DNA of 64,000 nt from Agelas oroides (taxonomy: Eukaryota; Porifera; Demospongiae; Agelasida; Agelasidae), in contig OX422205.1 of assembly GCA_949130485.1 (NCBI GenBank), positions 3,640,415 to 3,704,414 of the forward strand, read 5' to 3'. The notes under the pieces are model-generated. The model ran no database searches, was not told the DNA's origin, and saw only the letters and a list, made by a program, of their open reading frames with translations. Of the stretch, positions 32,226-41,960 are shown piece after piece; the stretch's first letter is position 1; each line of letters opens with the position of its first letter. Made by a program: the position numbers and the translations under genes.

Positions 32226-33310
32226 GTGTTCAGGATAGCCTACTGCCTACCCTTCAGTGAGAGCAATGAGCACAGCTATCAGCTTCAATGCCAGGAGTTT
32301 TGAGGGTGGCTAAAGAGTGCCAGCCTGAGTTGCTACAGAAAAGGAAGGTTCATCTGCTATATACACTTAGTGGAATGCATGAAGGAGTTTGAACCAACTG
32401 CAGGTTTCAACACTGAGAGGTAATAATGTACATTATGTACAAAACTAATAAATTGTGTTTGACATTCTCTGTTTATGCATTGCAGATGTGAATCCTTCAA
32501 TTCTGTCTTGAGAACGCACAATGTGTATGCAAACCGGGTGGCTCCCAGCAGTGATATTGCAACAACCTTTGTAATTCAAGAATAACTGCAATTCATCTGT
32601 GCTGGTGGAGTATTTAGTGGTGCAGACAGGTTGGTGTTAGTTTCTGCACTGAAAAGTGAACTTACCATCTTATTAACATCTTCCATACAAAAGCATGCTA
32701 CACTATATACTTAAAGTGTAGCTGCACAAATACACATTGTAGTTTTTTTGCGTGCATATATAGCTATTTGTAGGCGAAAGTCACGGTTTTATGTACTTCA
32801 GCAAGCTCTGATTGCAGAAACATTGTATCTCACACTACATGTTTCTTTAAGGTCAGCTGCATGTACAAGGACTTGTGGAGTTATTCTACTCCAGTCCTGT
32901 GCAGTCTTTCTTTAACGGAGCAGCACCGAAGGAGCTGCATCCTGAGAAAGGCATATACCAACCAGGCATGTTGAGGAAGGTGCATGTAAAATATGGCTTT
33001 CATCACACAAATTACATCTGTATAACTTACTATAACTGCATGTGTGAATCACTGTATCACTTGGATAGCGATTTACTGTATTTAATACCAATTGCAGTTG
33101 CAGAGTGGAGAACAGTGTCTTCAAACAGCCAGAATCCAACTGGAAGATGGTACAGAAAGATTGGATAATCTTCCAAGCACCATGAGCTGCCAAGCAACCT
33201 GTCACAGGAGGACAATCTCTGAGCATATGGTGCAGTGATGTCTCAGCAGCAGCAGCAGCTGGTCAACACAGGGGAGTTTATTGGAATTACAGACAATGCT
33301 GAGGTAAGAT
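32226..33310 (+). pseudogene. Decayed multi-exon gene of unknown family
   Basis: Pieces with splice-like borders: an exon ending at 32419 (EFEPTAGFNTER), 32486-32629 (CESFNSVLRTHNVYANRVAP, then SSDIATTF, an in-frame TAA, and LQFICAGGVFSGADR), about 32866-32982 (VQGLVELFYSSPVQSFFNG ... EKGIYQPGMLRK), and about 33099-33232 (LQSGEQCLQTARIQLEDGT). The order resembles a large uncharacterised family in fungi and basal animals with the core FN..R....NR.APS.DI. Frame changes before 32419 and the internal stop show it is broken. The function is unknown; a link to transposons is possible. Confidence 0.45.
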
Positions 33311-33644
33311 CGACATGTTCAATTAACAAGGTGTATACATATAGAATTATATATCATAGTCATGATATAATTTAAAAATACTAACTCAATCGATGGAGCC
33401 AATTGTGCGTCATTGATAGTATAATTATGCTGTATCAATTTAAAACTCAACAGGTACTCATTTTTAGCAGATTTAAACTGGTATTTTGACTACAAAACCA
33501 CAACCATTATAACTATCTGGAAGCAGTTTTCCATCTTTATTTGTATTCTAGAAGGTTATGACATCACATTAAAAAGTTCACTACTGTAACAAGTAAAGAA
33601 ATTTTACAATCACATTTTCCTTCTTTTGCAGCCTGCACAGTACG

Positions 33645-34044
33645 TAGCCTCGTTCCCAGGCCGTTCCCAGCTCCAGTTTTGATCGCTTGCAGTATAAAAA
33701 CGGAGGGGAAGGCCTGGGAGAAAGAGTCACGTGCGTGACGTCAGGTAGACGTGAGGGGGGGCGGTGCCCGACGAAGTAACTCACAAACTTTGCGTTGATC
33801 AGCCTCGAGTCTACCAAACAACGAGCTGTATTGACGCTGTATTTCGAATGTTACAGTCTCAAGTTCTTGGACAAGATATTACAGGAAGGACCTCGAGATT
33901 CTTCGTCGGGCACCGCCCCCCCTCACGTCTACCCTCACGTCTACCTGACGTCATGCACGTGACTCTTTCTCCCAGGCCTTCCCCTCCGTTTTTATACTGC
34001 AAGCGATCAAAACTGGAGCCGGGAACGGCCTGGGAACGAGGCTA
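33645..34044. mobile_element. 400-bp foldback element with perfect 9-bp target duplication
   Basis: The outer ends read TAGCCTCGTTCCCAGGCCGT and its complement, and the arms continue for well over 100 bp through the CGTGACTCTTTCTCCCAGGCC blocks on both sides. The 9-mer CACAGTACG occurs exactly at 33636-33644 and 34045-34053, a clean duplication. The interior has no protein. It belongs to the same family as 5061-5284 and 58235-59324. Confidence 0.92.
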
Positions 34045-34053
34045 CACAGTACG

Positions 34054-34720
34054 TTGTATTGCTTGCATGCTACTCTAAGGAGAACTCCTGTTATTGCCTT
34101 ATAAGAGAAATGGAAGTTATCAATGGCGTACCATTGACAAATGATTTCAAATGTCCTCTGCTATTCATGACATCATGAATTGTCACCATCAACCCACTTT
34201 CTGTGAAAACTTCTGTTTCCATCCTTCATGAATGCATGGACACATTTGTATTGGCTAAAGCCATAACCACACACTGACAGAACATTCAAGCACGCAAGCT
34301 GACTTTCAAGCATGACTGGACAAATGACTGTTATTGTTTTAGTATAAAGCAGTGATTCTCTTTATTTAACTTGTATTCTGTTTGTGTAATTCGGTAACCT
34401 TTTTCACTTATTTTGTATTTTGTCTGATATGATCATTTTCTATATGCTGACGTGTAATGCTAACGTTACGACGACAACAGCACGAATATAATCAGATATG
34501 AAACACACAATTTATGAATGATACAGATCTGTTTACTGAACTGTTACACATCCGATTACATTTTTAATCATATACTTATTCAATACCCATACAAAACTGT
34601 GCAATTATTTTTGTAATTGCACAGGTAGAAAAGCTTCTGATTGGACAAAAAATACAAAAGCTACAAAACCGTGCAAGGTGTAATAGCTCACTGATTGGTC
34701 AGTAGCAATTTGCTGTAAAC
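34054..34720. other. AT-rich spacer
   Basis: No coding frame, RNA or clear repeat was recognised. Confidence 0.5.
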
Positions 34721-34734
34721 TATATTAACATAAT

Positions 34735-34830
34735 GTAAACTTGTAACTTGTAACTGACAACAATTTGCTGTAATAACATAATGTAAACTTGTAACTTGTA
34801 ACTGACAACAATTTGCTGTAAACTATACAG
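34735..34830. repeat. Short tandem repeat next to the LINE 3' end
   Basis: About two and a half copies of a unit with AACTTGTAACTGACAACAAT and TTGCTGTAA. It lies beyond the 3' end of the minus-strand LINE and may be its 3' UTR or tail repeat. Confidence 0.6.
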
Positions 34831-34986
34831 TGTACTGTAAACTTGTATAGTATAAACAACCACATCACATACTTATTATAGCATACTGTTTAGTATAATA
34901 ATTCTGCATGAGATTACATGTCAGGGATACATACAATAGCATACATGTCGCTAATACATGGTATGTACCCATCTAATATTACACAG

Positions 34987-37506
34987 TTAAAGTATATTTA
35001 AAATAGAATTTTTAAAAGAGTTATAATTTGCCAGAGCCACATCAGATGGTAGTAAATTCCAAAGCTCAACGGAGTGAGGAAAGAAAGAGTACTTAAAGCT
35101 GTCTGTCTTTGCAGTAAATCCTGACAATGTATGGGGGGCTAAGCTTCGTAGATTGAAAGGGTTGTCTCTTGCAGAGATGGGAACATTTGGAAAGTCAGCA
35201 AGACCATGTACAATTTTGTACATTACACTGAGTTTCATCTGCTTTCTCCTGGCAGCGAGAGTCGGGAGATTTAGGCTACTGCACAACATAGAATAACTAG
35301 CATCCCACTGTTTTGAACAGACTCGCAAGGCAAACTTCTGAACTGATTCTAGCATATCTATATCTTTCTGTAGGTAAGGGTCCCAAACTTGACAGGCATA
35401 TTCAAGATGGGGTCTGATGTTAGAGACATAGAGTTGCTTTAGGGTGGTAGTATCTGCATCTTGGTAAAATTGCCTATAGAGCATTCCAACCAGCCTTCTT
35501 GCTTTGGTGCATATCATATTTATGTGGGCAGTCCAGGATAGATCAGCAGTAATAAGAACGCCTAAATATTTAAATTCAGTGACTCTGTCAAGGGGGATGC
35601 CATTCAGGTTGATTGTGGGTGGTAACTCTTTTGCTCTTTTCCGAGATATGGTCATGTATTTGCACTTGCTTGTATTAAATTGAAGGTGGTTATCGGCAAT
35701 CCACGTGGCGATAGCATTAATGTCCTGTTGCAGTAACCAGTAATCTTCATAGGAGTATATTGGTCGATATAGAACCATATCATCAGCATACAGCACGATA
35801 GTTCCATCTGAGAGAGTGACTGACTCAACCCCATCAATGTAAATAAGAAACAATAGCGGGCCCAATACAGAGCCTTGAGGTACTCCAGATATAACAGAAA
35901 GCTCATCAGAGATAGCACCATCCACAACCACCTGCTGTTTTCGTTCCGAGAGATAATTGCAAATCCATCTGAGCAGATAGCGGTCTACTCCAAGTTCTTC
36001 TAGTTTACAGAGCAAGGGATAGTGGGGAACCGTATCGAAAGCCTTTCGAAGGTCAAAAAAGACTGCACAGAGCTCTATTCCCTTTTCAAGATATCGATGC
36101 CAATCATGCAGGACTGATAGCAGCGCAGTTACCGTAGATTTCTTTGATGTAAAACCCCACTGACTGCTAGACAATGGGCAAGAAGACGCCAGAAATGATA
36201 TCAGCAGATGGGAGATGTGTCGTTCAAGCAACTTGTCGCATATCGATAGTAATGAAATTGGTCGATAATTTGAGGGGTCTGAGGTATTAGCACTGCACTT
36301 GGGGACAGGAACAACAGTAGATATTTTCCAGGCCGTAGGAACTGTACCAGTTGCAATTGATAGATTGAACAATTTAGTTAGCACAGGAGTTATACTTGAA
36401 GCAGTCATTTTAAGCATTTTCCCTGTGATACCATCCGGGCCACATGCTTTAGTGGTATCCAATGCATTTAACATATTAAATACATCCACTTCAGTACACA
36501 ACATTTCAGCAGGGCAGTCCTGTGGTGGTAAGTCAGGTGCATACTCCAGTGTAAGTTGAGGGAAGGATTGGTTAAAACAGGTTGCGAAAAATGTATTGAA
36601 AGCATTTGCCTTTTCAGATGCAGTGGACATAACTACTCCTCTATAGGTTAATTCTGGGAATGTTGTTTGTTTTTTATTCAGATACTTTAGTGATTTCCAA
36701 AAGTCTCTGCTGCTAGCATTCTTCAGCCTCCTGAAATAGCTTCGCTTTGCCTGTCTCAACTTAGCTGTGACCTGATTACGAAGTTGGGTGTACTTCAATG
36801 TCAGCCTAGGATTGTTGGTACGCTTCTGTTTCCTGTATAGGCAATTGCGTCTCTTGATGGCCTGGACAATGCTCTTATCGAGCCAAGGGAGATTCCGTCT
36901 CTCAGGTAAAGTAGCTCTCGGAATGCAACGCTCCATGACCTCCATAAAGTTGTCCCGCCATGTGTCCCAGGACAGATTTATGTTCATAGACAAAACTTGA
37001 TCCCAATCAACTGAGTTAAGTAGGGAGCATGCCCTGGTAAAATCAGCATGCTTGTATCTCCAAACAGATCTTTTCTTACTGACAACGGACTTACGTAAGA
37101 GTCTCCATTTGAGTGACAGAATGATACCATGGTGGTCAGAGTTCCCAAGTGGTGGAATAACTGAGCAACTTTGTAACTGGCTTGGTTGGGAGAGCAGAAC
37201 TAAGTCAATCAGTGAGCGTCCATGGGGACCAAAGTGGGTATGCTGAGAGACAACCTGAGTCAGAGAGAAAGTAGACATCAAGGTAGTTAGCCTGGGGTAC
37301 AATGGGTGGTGGGGGTTATAAAAATCAATATTAAAATCTCCAAGAAGTACAAAATTAGAAAGTAATGCCGGGTCTAGTGAATGAAGGATGGTACAAAAGT
37401 TATCAAAAGTACAAAAGGGAGAACTGGGTGGTCTGTAAAATAGAGCGATACAAACTTTACAATTATCTTTATGAAATGAAACAATTGAAAGTTCAAGGTC
37501 AGACAA
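34987..37506 (-). CDS. LINE ORF2: endonuclease remnant plus reverse transcriptase
   Basis: An uninterrupted 839-codon frame. The N-terminal part keeps FYRPPSS, LLGDFNID, SLIDLVLLS and GNSDHHGI, the last blocks of an apurinic endonuclease with its catalytic DFN and SDH motifs. The RT follows with ACGPDGITGKMLK, PVPKCSANTSDPSNYRPISL, FFDLRKAFDTVPH, SGVPQGSVLGPLLFLIYI and the catalytic YADD (35781-35792). The C-terminus has HLEYACQVWDPYL, usual in Jockey/CR1-type elements. The absence of any stop over 2.5 kb suggests recent insertion or a still-copying parent. The first codon is not a true start, because the element is truncated. Confidence 0.9.
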   Translation of the reverse strand: MSDLELSIVSFHKDNCKVCIALFYRPPSSPFCTFDNFCTILHSLDPALLSNFVLLGDFNIDFYNPHHPLYPRLTTLMSTFSLTQVVSQHTHFGPHGRSLIDLVLLSQPSQLQSCSVIPPLGNSDHHGIILSLKWRLLRKSVVSKKRSVWRYKHADFTRACSLLNSVDWDQVLSMNINLSWDTWRDNFMEVMERCIPRATLPERRNLPWLDKSIVQAIKRRNCLYRKQKRTNNPRLTLKYTQLRNQVTAKLRQAKRSYFRRLKNASSRDFWKSLKYLNKKQTTFPELTYRGVVMSTASEKANAFNTFFATCFNQSFPQLTLEYAPDLPPQDCPAEMLCTEVDVFNMLNALDTTKACGPDGITGKMLKMTASSITPVLTKLFNLSIATGTVPTAWKISTVVPVPKCSANTSDPSNYRPISLLSICDKLLERHISHLLISFLASSCPLSSSQWGFTSKKSTVTALLSVLHDWHRYLEKGIELCAVFFDLRKAFDTVPHYPLLCKLEELGVDRYLLRWICNYLSERKQQVVVDGAISDELSVISGVPQGSVLGPLLFLIYIDGVESVTLSDGTIVLYADDMVLYRPIYSYEDYWLLQQDINAIATWIADNHLQFNTSKCKYMTISRKRAKELPPTINLNGIPLDRVTEFKYLGVLITADLSWTAHINMICTKARRLVGMLYRQFYQDADTTTLKQLYVSNIRPHLEYACQVWDPYLQKDIDMLESVQKFALRVCSKQWDASYSMLCSSLNLPTLAARRKQMKLSVMYKIVHGLADFPNVPISARDNPFNLRSLAPHTLSGFTAKTDSFKYSFFPHSVELWNLLPSDVALANYNSFKNSILNIL

Positions 37507-37545
37507 TACCGGCTTGTAACCTAGTGTACTCCTTAATCAATTTAA
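34987..37545 (-). mobile_element. LINE retrotransposon, 5'-truncated
   Basis: A non-LTR element in reverse orientation. The only large frame covers the last part of the AP-type endonuclease and the whole reverse transcriptase. An in-frame TGA lies about 40 bp upstream of the open stretch, and the N-terminal half of the endonuclease is missing, as is common after incomplete target-primed reverse transcription. Family level (Jockey/CR1/L2-like) is from general motif appearance. Confidence 0.9.
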
Positions 37546-37639
37546 GCTTTTCGGCTTCGACTCATGAAATTAAAGGCGGCTATTTAGAACACAAATAGGG
37601 GGTTAAATTCAAGTGGCTAAGTTACTGTTGCTAATGGCT

Positions 37640-38870
37640 CTCGTTTTTGTAAGCATTAAAAAAAAAAATTGTATCTTGCGCGCGCCGCCACTCACGAAAG
37701 CTAGTCTGGTGAAGCCAGACTCTTGAAAAGCGCGACCGACGACTTTGGACTTGCCGAACTGGCGTCTTGGAAAGATATGACGCTCAGGTTGGTGGGGTAC
37801 TTCACCAACCTCGGGAAGACGACGCGAATGTCATAGGCGAAGGTGTCATAGGCGCGAATGACTCCCGTCATACGTGACCCCCGGTGTCCGCGTGATATGG
37901 GTCCCCCTAATCGGGGGCCCCCGGGCCCCATATCTCTAGAGTTATGGGGCCCGGGGGGCCCTAATACACTAGTGATATGAGGCCTCGGGGGCCCCAAAAC
38001 TCTAGTGATATGGGGACCCTTCAGTGATTTGGGGCCCCTCTGTACTCAAATGAAAAGCTGAGTACAAGAGAACAACGTACATCTCGGACCAGTCAGTATA
38101 TGATTCTGGACTCTCGGCAATTTCTTGTTTCTGCATGCCCAGATGCTACCTATTATTCTCCATGTGCTTGTAGTCTATATGTCTGCATGTGTAGCATTCG
38201 TCTTGTAGGTCGCTAGCTAAATGTATTTGCTTTGCATTTGGGGCATGGGGGGTTCCCACATTACTAGTGATATGGGGCTGGTGGGCATGTAGTTACCTAA
38301 GTATCAGATAACAATACAGTCATACTAAAACAGGCAATAGTACAGAACAGCTGCAGTAGTAAAGAAATCATATTGTACAGTGATAGTTATGCACTAGTAC
38401 ACAAGAATGGAACTATTAAATAGAGGAAGGTTTGCCGATGGAATCTTCCCTGAGGGATTGGTACTTAGTCGGGATTGTCCCAATCCACTCAAATGGCATA
38501 AAAATCTTTCGTTGAGTCTCCCATCATCTGCTGTGAAAATTTTGCTGCGTTTCCTTGCTTTATTGCTGCATCTGTTTGGACGTTCACATCCTTTCCCATT
38601 TCCTTTGGCATTCTGACAACTGTGGGTACATCTTACCTAGTGGTTTTCCTTTTATAACACCCTGATGGCGTACCCGCCGTCCTCAAATCAATGGACGTCA
38701 AGATTGGAGCGCTCATGTTTTACGAACGAGTCTGCGTCTTAGGGGGAGCCCTATTCCGCTAAGGGGAGCCCCAGATCGCTAGCGAATTGGGGCCTGGGGG
38801 GTCCCCATATCACTAGCGATTTGGGTCCGGGGGGCCCCATATCGCGGGGGGCCCCATATCGCGCTTACAC
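37640..38870. repeat. GC-rich tract with repeated GATATGGGGCCC palindromic units
   Basis: Two clusters (about 37885-38040 and 38755-38870) of short units combining ACTAGTGATATGGGG with GGGGCCCC or CCCCGGGC. Each unit is nearly self-complementary. The sequence between is unique and shows no recognised coding. It is unlike its AT-rich neighbours in composition. Confidence 0.6.
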
Positions 38871-39284
38871 CGGAAATATTGTGTGCAGTGTATTCGCGGT
38901 TTTCCCACAGACTTCAAGTAGTTCTGCAGACGTGAATAATGAGGTAGGATGTTTGGGAAGCGGATGTCTCCAGAGGAGGCGGGCGGGTGATGAGAAACAA
39001 TGAATTATATTCGAATGGCCTTATGATATTAATTTTCTGGAAGGCCCACGATTTCTGCAGCTAAGTGACAGCGCGTGCAGCCAGGTGTTTGCAAATTCAG
39101 ACATCGTGTTATCACTTTACTATCTGTGGTGTTGTTCGGAAAATCACTGCCCATCAGTTTTGTAGCCGCGCATCATTACGGCCGTAGGGGAGTCATGACC
39201 GGGGAGTCTCTCACGCCGGGGAGCCATTCACGCCTCTGACACCGGAAGCAGTCTTAGGAGGAGTAATTTTCAAAAAAGACAGTG

Positions 39285-39365
39285 ACTCCGGGAGGGACTC
39301 GAACCCGTGACCTGGCAAATGGTCTGCCATGTTCTAACTAACTGAGCTACCGAGCCACTATGCAA
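39285..39365 (-). mobile_element. tRNA-like SINE head
   Basis: On the minus strand: GGCTCGGTAGCTCAGTTAGT (A box TAGCTCAGTTAG) and, about 45 bp later, GGGTTCGAGTCCC (B box exact). The D- and T-arm stems and the acceptor pair poorly, and a related, truncated head recurs at 39588-39625. I therefore call it a second SINE family rather than a working tRNA gene. Confidence 0.6.
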
Positions 39366-39587
39366 CTCAATGGTTGAGTTCGAGTACTTAAGGCTGAGCT
39401 GCCGAGGATCCAGCTGAAGCGGATACCAAGCTGTCATGTTTGATGGGGAGGGTGCGGTGAGCGCGAAGCATGAGGCTCAGGTTTTTGACATGCTCCGGAC
39501 CTGACAGTCAGACTTAAACCTAAGAGAGAAAGGTGAGAAATAAAGAAGAGAAAATAAGAAGAGAAAATAAAGAGGGGATAAAAAGAC

Positions 39588-39640
39588 AGTGACTCAGAGA
39601 GGGACTCGAACCCGTGTCAAGGTGTTGGAGTGTTACTAAT
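39588..39640 (-). mobile_element. Truncated second copy of the tRNA-like SINE
   Basis: It repeats GACAGTGACTC..GAGGGACTCGAACCCGTG from the copy at 39288 but breaks off before the A box. Confidence 0.6.
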
Positions 39641-39654
39641 TGAAACTATAACTG

Positions 39655-40330
39655 TCCCTTGCTCTCCGTTCCTCCTCTCTTTCACCCTCCTTCCCCTCAT
39701 TTCTCTTTCCTCCTCTCTCTTCCCAGGTAGATACCCTCCAAAGCTGCTGCTGACATGAGGAGCAGAAAGGCCTTATCAGCAAGCTACTGATGCACAGTAC
39801 CCACTGAGGAGAGGGTGAGTGTTTGTGTGTGTGTGTAGGTGGGTGGGTGGGTGGGGGGGAAGGGATAGGTGGTTGGGTGTAGCTAATGCCATGTCTTTCA
39901 GCAGAATTGGGCCATAATTTTAGAGCAGAAGTAACATTAACAGCTATGGCCTTCATTGTTCCATTCAAAGTGAAAGATTGTATCATAACAGCCTTTTAGA
40001 CGAAATAGACAAACATGGGGATACACTGTACAAGAAAATGGCTGATTACTGGCAACACCAAGACATGGTACATTCTTGACATTTGAGTCTGTCTCAAAAC
40101 TATTCAGTATTTGCATCATGCAACATGCAATTAGACACACACACACACACTTCCCTTCTTCCTTCCTCCCTCTCCACCCTTCCTCTCCTCCCACCCTCTC
40201 CACGCTTTCTCTCCTCCCTCCCTCTCCACCCTTCTTCCCTTTCTTCCTCCTTCCTCCCTCTCCTTCCTCCCTCTCCTTCCTCCCTCTCCTCCCTCTCCTC
40301 CCTCCCTCTTCTCCCTTCCTCTCCTAGTAG
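39655..40330. repeat. Pyrimidine-rich simple sequence blocks
   Basis: CT-rich tracts at 39655-39730 and 40140-40325 (CTCCCTCTCCTTCCTC-type), with a GT/GTGGG tract at 39820-39860. Open frames on both strands are low-complexity artefacts. Confidence 0.8.
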
Positions 40331-41180
40331 AGTGCTGTAGTGACAGTTGCTGTGAGTAGTGTGTAATGCCTCCTTGTGAAAGCAAGCTTGTGTCTAGAAG
40401 CAGTAGAAAGGCCACAGTAGCCAAGACTGTATTTGTTGAGTAGGCCCAAGTCTCGCGGCCGTATGCCTAGCCTAGTTGGTGACTGTGGCTAGGTGCTTCG
40501 AGTGCTGGGCTGGGCTTTAACTAGAATACGCAATTTATCGTTGGTGCTACGCTCTGCTACCCAAGGGAGCTGAACGGTAGTTGTGTGTGGACCAGAGCCG
40601 TGAGTTGTCTAGCGACGCAAGGGGGAGAGGTGGGGCTAGTGATGCTTGCTTCCACTCATGAATGAACCCCTCCCGTAGACAAGCTGTGAACTTTTTTGAA
40701 ATGTCCATTCATTTTGGTGCAGTCAAAGTTGTCCATTCCAAGAGTAGTGGCAAACATGAATCTAGCCTGACTTTGAGAGTAGCTCTGAACAAACGTTGGC
40801 ATAGACTGATTTGAGATACATTGGTGATTAGGACGCTACCGACAGTGAGCCTGTAGATGCGTCCATCGAGTGGCAATTTTGGGTTCATGAATACATTAAT
40901 GAGCTACTAAAACCCTTTTTAACATTAGGCAAAGCAAGATTGCCCTAAAGTAAGTCCTAACCCAGAAACTAGGAGTAACCCTGGTCCTGACTGTAACCCA
41001 GGTTTATGTTTTCGTTAACCTCCGCCGAGTGACTGGCGTGCCACCTTAACACACTGTCTACTTGAAAATCTAACATATTTGGTAGCCATTGTTCCTATTG
41101 TCGTTAACTGACTAATGAGCTTGTAGACTGTCCATGTCTTTCGATAATGATGGAAGAAAAACCTGTTTCCATGGTAATGG
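40331..41180. other. Spacer without recognised genes
   Basis: No coding frame or RNA gene was recognised. Confidence 0.5.
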
Positions 41181-41266
41181 CTGCTAACTATACCTACCAC
41201 ACACACACCACATACACACCTACACTCACACACACACCAACACACAACACACCACACACCCATCTA

Positions 41267-41300
<34 letters not shown>
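41181..41300. repeat. (CA)n-rich simple repeat
   Basis: Interrupted ACACACCA units followed by a pure CA run. Confidence 0.9.
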
Positions 41301-41302
<2 letters not shown>

Positions 41303-41873
41303 GCTATTCTACAAAGGTAAGTAAAAAGCAGCTTAAAAGAACCTGCCAAACTGCCACAGGCTAAACTAGTCAAAAGTAGAAAAAAGAAGTTGTGTGTCAT
41401 CATGGTCAACATCAGGTACACTAAATATAGCTAAAGATGCCCGGGTATTCCACAATTAAACCTAGCGCTGGACTCCTCTAAGAAAGCTTTAGGTGGGGAA
41501 TGGTCCCGCCCTTTCTGTAGTGGGCTACGGGTCGGGAGTTTAAAGGGACCGAAACCTGATGATCGGAAATGGAACTCCCCTGATGACCAGCATCTGAATC
41601 ACCTGAATAAACATAGCTACCACTGAGTAAAACAGCTGCAGTTGGCATGTATACACTCTGTAAAAAAACTAAATCATGTCATACTTATACTAACAAAAGA
41701 GATTCAAACGCAATCAGACAGCCTCTAGGATAATGTTTGCATAGATAAGAGGATGAGATCATCTGGCAGTAGAAAGGGGTCATACAAGGATAGGAAAAAA
41801 AATAATAAAAATGAATAAAATGGATATTTTGGTCTGACACACCTGTGAGAGGATGGACAAGTACCCTACCGAG

Positions 41874-41931
41874 TGCCGTGTACTATGGCTACATACTATT
41901 GCTTGTGAAACTGATGGCTCAAGTCATGACA
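41874..41931 (+). repeat. 5' LTR remnant
   Basis: It matches positions 46180-46237 of the 3' LTR (GCCGTGTACTATGGCTACAT and onward to TCATGACA) with one substitution. Homology stops abruptly upstream of about 41873. Confidence 0.88.
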
Positions 41932-41960
41932 TATTTTGGCGACGAGGACGGGATTTGCTA

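Noticed and set aside
37701..37997. 98-codon minus-strand frame rich in Gly/Pro
   Set aside because: It follows the GC-rich palindromic units and has no domain features.
39285..39365. Functional tRNA gene on the minus strand
   Set aside because: A and B boxes are good, but the D, T and acceptor stems have mismatches and a truncated second head lies 300 bp away, so a SINE is more likely.
40076..40424. Overlapping frames in the CT-rich tract
   Set aside because: Ser/Leu/Pro or Glu/Gly/Arg low-complexity translations of simple sequence.
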